Positions 1-5,781 of a stretch of DNA of 5,781 nt are shown here, in pieces. This DNA is from Candidatus Bathyarchaeota archaeon (lineage in GTDB: Archaea; Thermoproteota; Bathyarchaeia; Bathyarchaeales; Bathyarchaeaceae). The notes under the pieces were generated by a model that ran no database searches, had not been told where the DNA came from, and was given only the letters and a program-made list of their open reading frames with translations. The stretch is taken from the NCBI GenBank assembly GCA_020346825.1, contig CP070791.1, forward strand, positions 349,874 through 355,654, in the 5' to 3' direction. The translations under genes were made by a program, and so were the position numbers. Position 1 is the stretch's first letter. Every line of letters begins with the position of its first letter.

Positions 1-429
1 TAGTTTATGTCCCATTTCATGGGAACCCAATATCGCTAAAATCGCGACTGTAAACATCACAGCGCCCACGATGTTTGGAGACTGAATGTATCCCGAAAGA
101 AACACTGTTCCGAGAGTTGCAAAGAAAAGTCCGATGTTGAGGGTGTTTCGATTGGGTTTTGTAGAAGGTTTTCGTACGACCCGCAACACAATCTTTTCAT
201 CTATGCTTCTAAGAACCGCGATGAGCTCCAGAGACTCCAAACGTTTGGTAAGTCTCAAGAATCCCTCCTTGGAATCCTTTCGCAACCTTACATAGAATGT
301 TGGGACACCGTGCTCTACAAAACTATCTTCTGCGTCAAACTCCAGTTCAACCATGTCGCGAATCTGCTCGAATTGAGCGATCAGATCTACAGGTTCAGCG
401 AAATAGTCGTCGGAAGATGCATCTGCCAT
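1..429 (-). CDS. Site-2-type (M50) intramembrane zinc metalloprotease, N-terminal part; runs off the left edge
   Basis: The gene reads leftward from an ATG at 429 and stays open to base 1, giving 143 residues. An in-frame TGA lies three codons upstream, so this is the earliest possible ATG. Residues 1-92 are hydrophilic and form a soluble N-terminal domain. Two hydrophobic segments follow, about 97-114 and 119-136, and the second leads into HEMGH at 137-141. In the M50/site-2 protease family the two His of HExxH bind zinc and the Glu is catalytic; these enzymes cleave substrates inside the membrane. The layout (soluble domain, one helix, then a helix ending in HExxH) resembles archaeal proteases related to plant EGY proteins. 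The second zinc ligand motif (NxxPxxxLDG-like) should lie beyond the edge, so activity cannot be confirmed. No clear Shine-Dalgarno precedes the ATG. A weak AT-rich element on the minus strand (470-479) could be its own promoter, or it may be read through from the gene upstream. The substrate is unknown. Confidence 0.82.
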   Translation of the reverse strand, partial: MADASSDDYFAEPVDLIAQFEQIRDMVELEFDAEDSFVEHGVPTFYVRLRKDSKEGFLRLTKRLESLELIAVLRSIDEKIVLRVVRKPSTKPNRNTLNIGLFFATLGTVFLSGYIQSPNIVGAVMFTVAILAILGSHEMGHKL

Positions 430-516
430 GACGATTCAATACTGAACTGCAACTCGAGGTATTAGAATGTTATGTAACTTGCCAACTCTTGAACTCTTTT
501 GGACGTAAAGACCAAG

Positions 517-1407
517 CTAGAGTTGAGAGAGTTTTCTGGTTGCAAGCAAGAATCCTGCACATGCAGACAAAATCAACACGATGCCTCCTATTCCTAACAT
601 CCCCAAGCTTGCAGCCCAAAAAATCACCGTGTTCACGACCCAAGTAGGTTGTTGATAAAGGGCTAGGTCCCAAGGAGCTTTCCATACCAAATTTAAGAGG
701 TTGAGAGAAAGCACTAGGGATCCTATGAAAACTCCAACACCATAGACGAGGGCAATCAATGAAAGCAGGGTATCGGTGGTTGGTTTTTCCCCATCCCCCA
801 AAACAGAATAAACAAGAGCCGTTATGGAAACCAATACTATAGCTAAACCTTCCAGAATAGCCATACACATGAAGGGACCTGGAAAAGGAATATTCCACAT
901 GAAGACGAGGTCAAGGATTGTACTATCAAAAGCAGCTGCAGCCAAAGAAATTCCGCCTAGGATTCCCAACAGACAAGCCACAGACTTGAGACGAAAGGAA
1001 GGTGTCAAGAAAACTGTCGCGCTTGCCACAAAAAGGATTCCCGTTGCCACCAACAACAGAGCTGGCAAATCCACCTGTTGCAGAGCCAGAGCAGATCCTG
1101 TGCCAAGACACAATAAGTAGAAAGAAGACAACATGATTCCAATGAACATAATTTTTTGAGAAACGGTTCCAACAAGATATTTGAGACCACCCACTACAAG
1201 AAAAACACCTACACCTACCAGTAGAAATGAGGCAATAACGAAGAGTACTATACCTGAAAACCAGTAGAGATTTTCCACCGACTCTATTGGATACTGCGAA
1301 GAAAAATAGGTGAGCATGATAACTGTTACTATGCTAGACAAAACGTATCCGAAGCCGATGAAAACCGCCGCGACTGAAACCATTTTACGGAGACCAGATT
1401 CCAACAT
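517..1407 (-). CDS. Eight-helix integral membrane protein of unknown function
   Basis: I do not recognise the family. From the ATG at 1407 the product is 296 residues and almost wholly hydrophobic. About eight membrane segments are visible, near residues 10-33, 49-73, 85-108, 115-135, 140-160, 179-202, 213-237 and 260-288. The connecting loops are short; the most polar lies between helices 6 and 7 (GDGEKPTTD). I see no signal for a transporter superfamily, no nucleotide-binding motif and no HExxH. The frame stays open to a TTG at 1425, which would add six residues. I prefer ATG 1407 because the predicted promoter (TATA 1456-1463) puts transcription start near 1433-1438, leaving a leader of under 30 nt with GGAG nine bases before the ATG. 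The TTG also has a GGAG, five bases ahead, so it is not excluded. The gene lies 87 bp upstream of the site-2 protease on the same strand and may be cotranscribed with it. A functional link between the two is only inference. Confidence 0.78.
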   Translation of the reverse strand: MLESGLRKMVSVAAVFIGFGYVLSSIVTVIMLTYFSSQYPIESVENLYWFSGIVLFVIASFLLVGVGVFLVVGGLKYLVGTVSQKIMFIGIMLSSFYLLCLGTGSALALQQVDLPALLLVATGILFVASATVFLTPSFRLKSVACLLGILGGISLAAAAFDSTILDLVFMWNIPFPGPFMCMAILEGLAIVLVSITALVYSVLGDGEKPTTDTLLSLIALVYGVGVFIGSLVLSLNLLNLVWKAPWDLALYQQPTWVVNTVIFWAASLGMLGIGGIVLILSACAGFLLATRKLSQL

Positions 1408-1416
1408 CAACCCAAG

Positions 1417-1420
1417 CTCC
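1417..1420 (-). promoter_or_regulatory. Ribosome binding site GGAG for the membrane-protein gene
   Basis: GGAG on the minus strand, nine bases before ATG 1407. A second GGAG at 1431-1434 stands five bases before the alternative TTG 1425, but it would fall at or beside the predicted transcription start. This favours 1407 without settling it. Confidence 0.45.
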
Positions 1421-1454
1421 AGCAAGGAAACTCCGAATCACATTTAGTTCTGAG

Positions 1455-1470
1455 CATTTTAAGACTTTCG
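1455..1470 (-). promoter_or_regulatory. Archaeal promoter (BRE + TATA) for the leftward membrane-protein gene
   Basis: The minus strand reads CGAAAGTCTTAAAATG: a purine-rich BRE-like stretch followed by a CTTAAAAT TATA box. Archaeal transcription usually starts about 22-27 bases past the TATA centre, here near 1433-1438. That gives a leader of roughly 26-31 nt to ATG 1407. The element matches the trpE promoter on the other strand at all but two transition positions across CRAAAGYCTTAAA, which strengthens both calls. Confidence 0.6.
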
Positions 1471-1555
1471 CGGCACTAGCAGATAATTGGCAAAAAGGTG
1501 CATAGACACTTGCGCGCGCCAGGGTTTTTTTGGTCCAGTTGATTGCAGGCGCACC

Positions 1556-1580
1556 GAGCACGACGTACATTTTTGTGCTC
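1556..1580. promoter_or_regulatory. Inverted repeat upstream of the trpE TATA box; candidate operator
   Basis: GAGCAC (1556-1561) and GTGCTC (1575-1580) form a perfect 6-bp inverted repeat around a 13-bp spacer; arm centres are 19 bp apart, close to two helical turns. The right arm ends exactly where the BRE/TATA element begins, so a dimeric regulator bound here could block or aid TFB/TBP. Another GTGCT lies at 1607-1611, between the TATA box and the predicted transcription start. Archaeal trp operons are known to be regulated at this position (TrpY in Methanothermobacter binds TGTACA boxes), but the sequence here is not that box. Which protein would bind is unknown. Confidence 0.35.
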
Positions 1581-1595
1581 AAAAGCCTTAAATAT
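1580..1595 (+). promoter_or_regulatory. Archaeal promoter (BRE + TATA) of the trp operon
   Basis: CAAAAGCCTTAAATAT contains an A-rich BRE-like segment and a strong archaeal TATA box, CTTAAATAT (1587-1595). The expected transcription start is about 1613-1618, giving a leader of roughly 30 nt to ATG 1648. Because the TATA box covers ATG 1594 and lies downstream of TTG 1543, it argues against the two longer trpE reading-frame starts. Confidence 0.7.
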
Positions 1596-1647
1596 GACGT
1601 TGAAGTGTGCTTTAGATCCTTGCGAGGTAGTTTCAACATGGGGTATC

Positions 1648-3063
1648 ATGTTTGGCTATGAGCCATCGGTTACACAGACGGCGTTTGAAGCCAACCGTCG
1701 ACTGAGATATAAAAAACTTCCCTTTGCAAAGTCACCTCTTGAAATTTTCTCAAAATTCTGCAGACACTACAAGAATTCCTACATTCTTGAGTCAGTTGAA
1801 GGGCCAAGGAAATTGTCACAGTTTTCGTTCATAGGATTCAACCCCAGCTTAGCCATTACCGTGAAAAATGGGGAAGTTGTAACCCGTGACGAAAGAACTG
1901 GCGAAGAGAACAGAGAGAGAGTTAGCGATCCGTTGAATGTGATTAAGAAACTAGTTAAGGGTCGGTTACTTCCTCAAAAGGAACTCAGATTTGTCGGCGG
2001 AGCTGTCGGACACATTTCCTATGATGCAATTCGCTATTGGGAAAGACTTCCTGACGCGGCTGTTGACAACTTAGACTTTCCTGATATCGAGGTTGGCGTT
2101 TTCGACGACGGTGTTGTATTTGACCACAGGAAGAGGCAAGCATTCTACTATTATCTAGAAAAAAACCGTCTTGCCGAAGTGAGAAGAGTAGTTAAAGAAG
2201 CTGACGATTTTGAAGCTTTGTCTTACAAGCAACCAAAAGTGAACGTTACAAAAGAGTACTTTGAAAAAGCTGTCGAAAAGGCAAAAGACTACGTGGCCTC
2301 CGGTGACATCTTTCAAGTTGTTGTTTCCAAACGCCACGAATTCAACATCAGAGGCGACCTAGTGGACTTCTATCGATCCCTTCGAAAAATAAACCCATCA
2401 CCATACATGTATTTTCTGAAAGCGGGCGATAGGCAAATTGTCGGGTCCAGCCCGGAAATGCTCGTAAGGGTTGAAAAGAGCATTGTTGAGACTTTTCCAA
2501 TAGCTGGTACAAGACCCTGCGTGGAGAAGCCTAGTGTAAATAGGCGACTAGCCAAGGAGTTGCTGTCAGATCCTAAAGAACGTGCAGAACATGTAATGCT
2601 TGTAGATTTGGCAAGAAATGACGTAGGAAAAGTCTCAGAGTTTGGAAGCGTTCATGTTCCCGAGTTCATGACGGTTCATCGATATAGTCACGTACAACAC
2701 ATAGTTTCTCGAGTGGCAGGCAACCTTAGACCTGAGTGTGACTGTTACGACGCGTTAAGAGCCGTTTTCCCAGCAGGCACAGTCTCAGGAGCACCAAAAA
2801 TCAGAGCGATGGAAATCATAGAAGAACTTGAGCCCACAAAAAGAGGCCCGTACGCAGGGGCTGTAGGCTACTTCTCATACAACGGCAACGCAGATTTCGC
2901 AATCACAATTAGAACTCTTGTTGCCAACAAAAGCAAAGCCCACATTCAAGTGGGAGCTGGCATTGTAGCTGATTCCATTCCAGAAAGGGAATGGTTTGAA
3001 ACCGAGCACAAAGTTGAGGCTCTAATGAAAGCCCTAGAGGCTTCAGGAGATAAGTCGTCTTGA
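1648..3063 (+). CDS. trpE: Anthranilate synthase component I (aminase/chorismate-binding subunit)
   Basis: TrpE converts chorismate and ammonia to anthranilate, the first committed step of tryptophan synthesis, using ammonia from TrpG. From ATG 1648 it has 471 residues, a normal length. The N-terminal domain carries YILESVEG, whose LES (47-49) is part of the tryptophan feedback site in characterised TrpE; with NPSPYMYF (249-256) it suggests a feedback-sensitive enzyme. The chorismate-binding domain follows: PIAGTRP (284-290), HVMLVDLARND (315-325), FPAGTVSGAPKIRAME (374-389), and GAGIVADS with EREWFETEHK (436-455). The frame is open back to TTG 1543, with ATG 1594 between, but both precede or overlap the TATA box. 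ATG 1648 lacks a good Shine-Dalgarno of its own: GGGGT at 1640-1644 is too close, and GAGGT at 1624-1628 is 19 bases away. It heads the operon; its TGA overlaps the trpG start. PabB is an alternative for the family, but the trp neighbours make TrpE very likely. Confidence 0.95.
   Translation: MFGYEPSVTQTAFEANRRLRYKKLPFAKSPLEIFSKFCRHYKNSYILESVEGPRKLSQFSFIGFNPSLAITVKNGEVVTRDERTGEENRERVSDPLNVIKKLVKGRLLPQKELRFVGGAVGHISYDAIRYWERLPDAAVDNLDFPDIEVGVFDDGVVFDHRKRQAFYYYLEKNRLAEVRRVVKEADDFEALSYKQPKVNVTKEYFEKAVEKAKDYVASGDIFQVVVSKRHEFNIRGDLVDFYRSLRKINPSPYMYFLKAGDRQIVGSSPEMLVRVEKSIVETFPIAGTRPCVEKPSVNRRLAKELLSDPKERAEHVMLVDLARNDVGKVSEFGSVHVPEFMTVHRYSHVQHIVSRVAGNLRPECDCYDALRAVFPAGTVSGAPKIRAMEIIEELEPTKRGPYAGAVGYFSYNGNADFAITIRTLVANKSKAHIQVGAGIVADSIPEREWFETEHKVEALMKALEASGDKSS
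3045..3050 (+). promoter_or_regulatory. Ribosome binding site AGGAGA for trpG
   Basis: AGGAGA inside the 3' end of trpE, nine bases before the TTG at 3060. It supports TTG as the real trpG start; the conserved N-terminus of the family (KVLVIDNYDSF) begins at the very next codon. Confidence 0.75.
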
Positions 3064-3650
3064 AAGTTCTAGTCATAGACAACTACGACTCTTTCGTCTA
3101 CAACCTAGTTCAATATATTGAAGAACTTGGAGGAGAGACTCTTGTCCATAGAAACGACAATATAAGTTTGAAACAGGCGATGGAACTGAAGCCGAACAGG
3201 ATCGTCATCTCTCCTGGCCCAGGCACGCCTGCCGAAACACGATACTTTGGAGTATGCTCCTCCATCTTACAACACATGGGGTGCAGAGTTCCTACATTAG
3301 GAGTTTGCTTAGGCCATCAGGGGATAATCCACACTTTCGGTGGAAAAATTGTGTCCGCAAGGAGACTGATGCATGGAAAGACTAGCTTGATAAAACATGA
3401 TGGGAAAGGCGTTTTCAAAGGCGTCAAGAACCCTTTCACAGCAACACGCTATCATTCGCTTGTTGGAGACAGGAGTTCAGTTTCTTCTTGTCTCAAGATA
3501 ACCGCTGAATCCCTTGACGACGGAGAAATCATGGGTGTCCGCCACGTTGCCTATCCCATTGAAGGAGTACAATTCCACCCGGAATCTATACTGTGTGAGG
3601 ACGGAAAACTGATCGTGCAAAACTTCCTAGAAGGCTGTGATGAAACTTGA
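3060..3650 (+). CDS. trpG: Anthranilate synthase component II (glutamine amidotransferase subunit)
   Basis: TrpG hydrolyses glutamine and channels ammonia to TrpE. The 196-residue product is a single class I glutamine amidotransferase domain of normal length. It opens with KVLVIDNYDSF and has SPGPGTP (51-57) and the nucleophile elbow GVCLGHQG (81-88) with catalytic Cys83. MHGKTS (104-109) and ATRYHSL (128-134) follow, and GVQFHPES (169-176) supplies His173 and Glu175 to complete the triad. The start is TTG, and its TTGA shares bases with the trpE stop, which suggests coupled translation matching subunit amounts. It stands alone rather than fused to TrpE or TrpD. Some organisms use the same subunit for p-aminobenzoate synthesis (PabA), which the sequence cannot rule out; the position in the operon points to tryptophan. 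Confidence 0.96.
   Translation: MKVLVIDNYDSFVYNLVQYIEELGGETLVHRNDNISLKQAMELKPNRIVISPGPGTPAETRYFGVCSSILQHMGCRVPTLGVCLGHQGIIHTFGGKIVSARRLMHGKTSLIKHDGKGVFKGVKNPFTATRYHSLVGDRSSVSSCLKITAESLDDGEIMGVRHVAYPIEGVQFHPESILCEDGKLIVQNFLEGCDET
3636..3640 (+). promoter_or_regulatory. Ribosome binding site (GTGAT type) for trpD
   Basis: GTGAT at the end of trpG pairs with the AUCAC part of the archaeal 16S rRNA tail, just beyond the core CCUCC, and ends six bases before TTG 3647. It is a weaker site than the one ahead of trpG, so trpD may rely more on coupling to trpG translation. Confidence 0.4.
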
Positions 3651-4708
3651 TCAGAGACGGCATACTGAGACTTGTTGGTGAAACGGATCTATCGTACGAA
3701 GAAGCACAGGAAATCATGAAAGAGATTATGTCTGGCAAAGCTACAAGCGCTCAGATAGCTGCGTTCTTAGCGGCCTTGAGAATGAAAGGGGAGTCGGTCA
3801 ACGAGATTACAGCCTTCACAAAGGTTATGAAAGACTATTGTCACCAAATTCACCCTCGCGTAGAGGAGCGACTTGTTGATACCTGCGGAACCGGTGGAGA
3901 CAGAATAAAGACTTTCAACATCAGCACCACAGCGGCTTTTGTTGCTGCTGGCGCCGGAGTAGCCATAGCCAAGCATGGAAACCGATCGGTTACAAGCAAG
4001 AGTGGTAGTGCTGATGTCTTAGAGAGACTTGGTCTTAACCTCAACTTGGAGCCCAAAGCTGTGGAGAAAGTTATTGAGAGGGTAGGTATAGGTTTCATGT
4101 TCGCTCCAGCCTTCCATCCAGCCATGAAATATGCAATTGGCCCACGGAGAGAACTAGGCATCAGAACAGTCTTCAACATTCTTGGGCCACTGACGAATCC
4201 GGCCGACGCCAACGCTCAACTACTTGGCGTCTACGATCGCAAACTAACAGAACCTCTAGCATACTCCTTAAACAATCTCGGCTGCCGTGAAGCGATGGTC
4301 GTCCACGGCTTAGATGGGTTGGACGAAATCTCCACTATCGGCAAAACAGTCATCTCATGGTTGAGAGAAGATGAGGTTACTACTGTAGAAACGGTGCCAA
4401 AAGACTTCGATGTTAAGCTGGCTAGACCAGAGGACATCAAGGGAACAACACCAGAGGAAAGCGCTGAGATTACCTTTGGAATTCTGAATGATTGCTGTGA
4501 TGCCAGCGATCCAAAAAGAAACATAGTGCTGGTTAACGGGGCTGCTGGGATTATTGTAGCTGGAAAGACTAAAGACTTTGGGTACGGGATGGAATTAGCC
4601 CGCGAATCAATCTGCAGTGGCGCGGCTATCAATAAATTGAAAGCTCTAGTCAAGGCCTCCAATGGAAACCTATCAAAGCTTGAGGAGTTGGAGTCGAAGT
4701 ATGGCTGA
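3647..4708 (+). CDS. trpD: Anthranilate phosphoribosyltransferase
   Basis: TrpD joins anthranilate to PRPP, giving N-(5'-phosphoribosyl)anthranilate and pyrophosphate. The 353-residue product has the family layout: a helical N-terminal domain (about 1-70, including EIMSGKATSAQIAAFLAALR), then the phosphoribosyltransferase domain. Visible motifs are the PRPP loop CGTGGD (80-85), NIST (91-94), KHGNRSVTSKSGSADVLE (109-126), HPAMKYAIGPRRELGIRTVF (157-176), NILGPLTNPA (177-186) and GLDGLDEIS (221-229), whose acidic pair is used for magnesium in characterised homologues. The start is TTG within TTGA, overlapping the trpG stop, and the following residues fit the usual N-terminus; no ATG in frame lies nearby. 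No fusion to TrpG is seen. The 3' end overlaps trpC by 8 bases. Confidence 0.96.
   Translation: MIRDGILRLVGETDLSYEEAQEIMKEIMSGKATSAQIAAFLAALRMKGESVNEITAFTKVMKDYCHQIHPRVEERLVDTCGTGGDRIKTFNISTTAAFVAAGAGVAIAKHGNRSVTSKSGSADVLERLGLNLNLEPKAVEKVIERVGIGFMFAPAFHPAMKYAIGPRRELGIRTVFNILGPLTNPADANAQLLGVYDRKLTEPLAYSLNNLGCREAMVVHGLDGLDEISTIGKTVISWLREDEVTTVETVPKDFDVKLARPEDIKGTTPEESAEITFGILNDCCDASDPKRNIVLVNGAAGIIVAGKTKDFGYGMELARESICSGAAINKLKALVKASNGNLSKLEELESKYG
4690..4693 (+). promoter_or_regulatory. Ribosome binding site GGAG for trpC
   Basis: GGAG seven bases before ATG 4701, with a further GAGGAG at 4682-4687. It decides for ATG 4701 over the upstream in-frame ATG 4662, which has no convincing site and would overlap trpD by 47 bases. 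Confidence 0.65.
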
Positions 4709-5480
4709 CTTTCTTGATGTACTAACCCGGGATGCAAAGCAAACGATCAACAACGGTTATTACAAAGTTTCAACCCAGATCTCAACTCCTTCTAGCAGCC
4801 TGAAAAAGGCGATTCTAGAAAGCAAACAGATTCCAATAATCACCGAAATTAAGACCGCCTCACCCTCCTTGGGCACCATTAAGAGAAACCCGAACATAGA
4901 AAAAGTTGCTAGAGCCATGGAAAACGGTGGAGCCGTTGGGATATCGGTTCTAGTTGAGCCAAAACATTTTGAAGGCTCTCTGAGTCATCTCACTAAAGTG
5001 CGAAAGGCAGTAGGACTCCCAATTCTCATGAAAGACATAATCATCAGCCACACACAACTAGAGACTGCTTCAAAAATCGGTGCCAACGCGGTTCTTCTGA
5101 TCGCAGCCCTTTTTGAGAGAAGATACTGTGAACGTGACATCCACGAAATGATATCGCAAGCACATTCAAAGGGTCTAGAAGTTTTGTTGGAAACCCATAA
5201 TGAGGATGAGTTCAGGTCTGCTATCAATAGTAATGCCGATCTCGTTGGGATTAATAATCGAAACCTTGGAACACTACAGATAGATCTTGCAGTAACGAAA
5301 AGAATTCTAGAAAAAAATGATGCCCGCGAGAAAATAGTTGTGAGCGAAAGCGGGATCAGAACACCTGATGACCTCCGCTTTCTACTGAAATGTGGCGCCC
5401 ATGCTTTCTTGATTGGATCGGCAATCATGATGGCTGAAAACCTAGAAAAAAAGGTTCAGGAGTTTGTGACGACCTCGTGA
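4701..5480 (+). CDS. trpC: Indole-3-glycerol-phosphate synthase
   Basis: TrpC closes the indole ring, turning CdRP into indole-3-glycerol phosphate with loss of CO2 and water. From ATG 4701 it is a 259-residue single-domain TIM barrel, typical of stand-alone enzymes. Landmarks in order: EIKTASPS (49-56) with Lys51; SVLVEPKHFEGS (82-93); LPILMKDIIIS (106-116) with catalytic Lys111; LLETH (162-166) with Glu164; GINNRNL (183-189); VSESGI (214-219) with Glu216; and GSAIM for the phosphate site. The usual Arg after the first Lys (EIKRxSPS) is Thr here, and the residue after SPS is Leu rather than the common Lys or Arg; both are variable in the family, so activity is still expected. It overlaps trpD by 8 bases and shares GTGA with trpF. 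In many bacteria TrpC and TrpF are fused; here they are separate. Confidence 0.96.
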   Translation: MADFLDVLTRDAKQTINNGYYKVSTQISTPSSSLKKAILESKQIPIITEIKTASPSLGTIKRNPNIEKVARAMENGGAVGISVLVEPKHFEGSLSHLTKVRKAVGLPILMKDIIISHTQLETASKIGANAVLLIAALFERRYCERDIHEMISQAHSKGLEVLLETHNEDEFRSAINSNADLVGINNRNLGTLQIDLAVTKRILEKNDAREKIVVSESGIRTPDDLRFLLKCGAHAFLIGSAIMMAENLEKKVQEFVTTS

Positions 5481-5781
5481 GAAAAACTAGGGTGAAAATC
5501 TGCGGAATAACTCGAGAAGAGGATCTAGCCATCGCTGTGAATGCTGGAGCGGATGCCGTCGGTTTCCTCGTAGGTGTTCCTGCGTCGCCGAGAAATCTGA
5601 CTTTGGAGCAAGCTAAGAGATTGATAAAGCAGGTGCCAATCTTTGTTGACAGCGTAGTAGTAACGGTGCCTGATAGCGTCGACTCGCTTGTCAAAGTTTA
5701 CGAGAGACTAGGACCGACAGCCCTTCAAATTCATGGAGAAAAGCCATTTGAGGCCTCGGTTATTCGCGAGAAAACAGGTGA
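5477..5781 (+). CDS. trpF: Phosphoribosylanthranilate isomerase, N-terminal part; runs off the right edge
   Basis: TrpF converts phosphoribosylanthranilate to CdRP by an Amadori rearrangement, the step between TrpD and TrpC. The first 101 codons are present, of an expected 200-220. The sequence shows the family N-terminus VKICGIT (6-12) with the general-base Cys at position 9, then EEDLAIAVNAGADAVGF (15-31), VPASPRNL (34-41) and LQIHGEK on the fifth strand region (about 85-91). The general-acid Asp lies past the edge. I chose GTG 5477: it forms a GTGA overlap with the trpC stop and gives the usual few residues before VKICGIT. An internal GTG at 5492 would start directly at VKICGIT and is the alternative. 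A GTGA at 5466-5469 could pair with 16S rRNA; AGGAG at 5458-5462 is rather distant. Confidence 0.94.
   Translation, partial: MRKTRVKICGITREEDLAIAVNAGADAVGFLVGVPASPRNLTLEQAKRLIKQVPIFVDSVVVTVPDSVDSLVKVYERLGPTALQIHGEKPFEASVIREKTG

Noticed and set aside
86..295. Plus-strand 69-codon ORF
   Set aside because: It is antisense to the site-2 protease coding sequence, whose HExxH and helices are clear.
483..500. Tandem AACTCTT repeat after the membrane-protein gene
   Set aside because: Two copies of seven bases are within chance expectation, with no dyad or T-run on the minus strand to support a terminator.
470..1190. Other ORFs overlapping the eight-helix protein, on both strands
   Set aside because: They are out-of-frame or antisense to a long ORF with regular hydrophobic segments and a promoter in place; none shows a domain or ribosome binding site.
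1519..1538. Run of seven T flanked by CCAG words, as a terminator
   Set aside because: No plus-strand gene ends upstream of it and there is no stable stem, so a terminator has nothing to terminate here.
1543..1647. Longer trpE N-terminus starting at TTG 1543 or ATG 1594
   Set aside because: The TATA box at 1587-1595 overlaps or lies downstream of both codons, neither has a ribosome binding site, and the extra 18-35 residues match nothing in the TrpE family.
4662..4700. Longer trpC starting at ATG 4662
   Set aside because: It would overlap trpD by 47 bases and has no good ribosome binding site; ATG 4701 has GGAG at the right distance and gives the normal family N-terminus.
3850..4737. Antisense ORFs inside trpD (120 and 168 codons)
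   Set aside because: They lie opposite a clearly conserved gene and their translations are Ser/Pro/Leu-rich without family motifs, as expected for shadow frames.
4985..5694. Antisense ORFs opposite trpC and trpF (147 and 89 codons)
   Set aside because: Both strands cannot plausibly code here; trpC and trpF motifs are intact and the antisense products look like mirror composition.

Overview
The window reads as archaeal chromosomal DNA. Three things point that way. Two divergent promoters carry archaeal BRE/TATA elements rather than bacterial -35/-10 boxes. TTG and GTG starts are frequent. A truncated gene at the left edge encodes a site-2-type membrane protease of the kind common in archaea and related to plant EGY proteins. 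Base composition is moderate and AGA/AGG arginine codons are common. I cannot place the phylum by eye; an uncultured Thermoproteota or Bathyarchaeia-like lineage is a guess, not a result.

Left part, minus strand. The N-terminal 143 residues of an M50 (site-2) protease run off the left edge, with the HExxH motif just inside the window. Upstream of it, 87 bp away on the same strand, is an eight-helix integral membrane protein of unknown function.

Middle. About 240 bp of intergenic DNA (1408-1647) separates the membrane-protein gene from the trp operon. It holds one promoter facing each way, built on nearly the same sequence (C[G/A]AAAG[T/C]CTTAAA). A perfect 6-bp inverted repeat sits directly upstream of the trp-side TATA box and is a candidate operator.

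Right part, plus strand. A compact tryptophan operon runs trpE-trpG-trpD-trpC-trpF, with trpF cut by the window edge. Every junction overlaps: TTGA for E/G, TTGA for G/D, 8 nt for D/C and GTGA for C/F. The products would take chorismate to anthranilate (TrpE with TrpG), phosphoribosyl-anthranilate (TrpD), CdRP (TrpF) and indole-3-glycerol phosphate (TrpC). trpB and trpA would be expected downstream but are not visible. The catalytic motifs I checked are intact, and TrpE keeps the LES motif linked to tryptophan feedback inhibition.

I found no RNA genes, CRISPR arrays, mobile elements or long repeats. No undescribed system is evident. The points most worth a second look are the regulatory layout of the divergent intergenic region, the trpE start region, and the unassigned membrane protein beside the protease.
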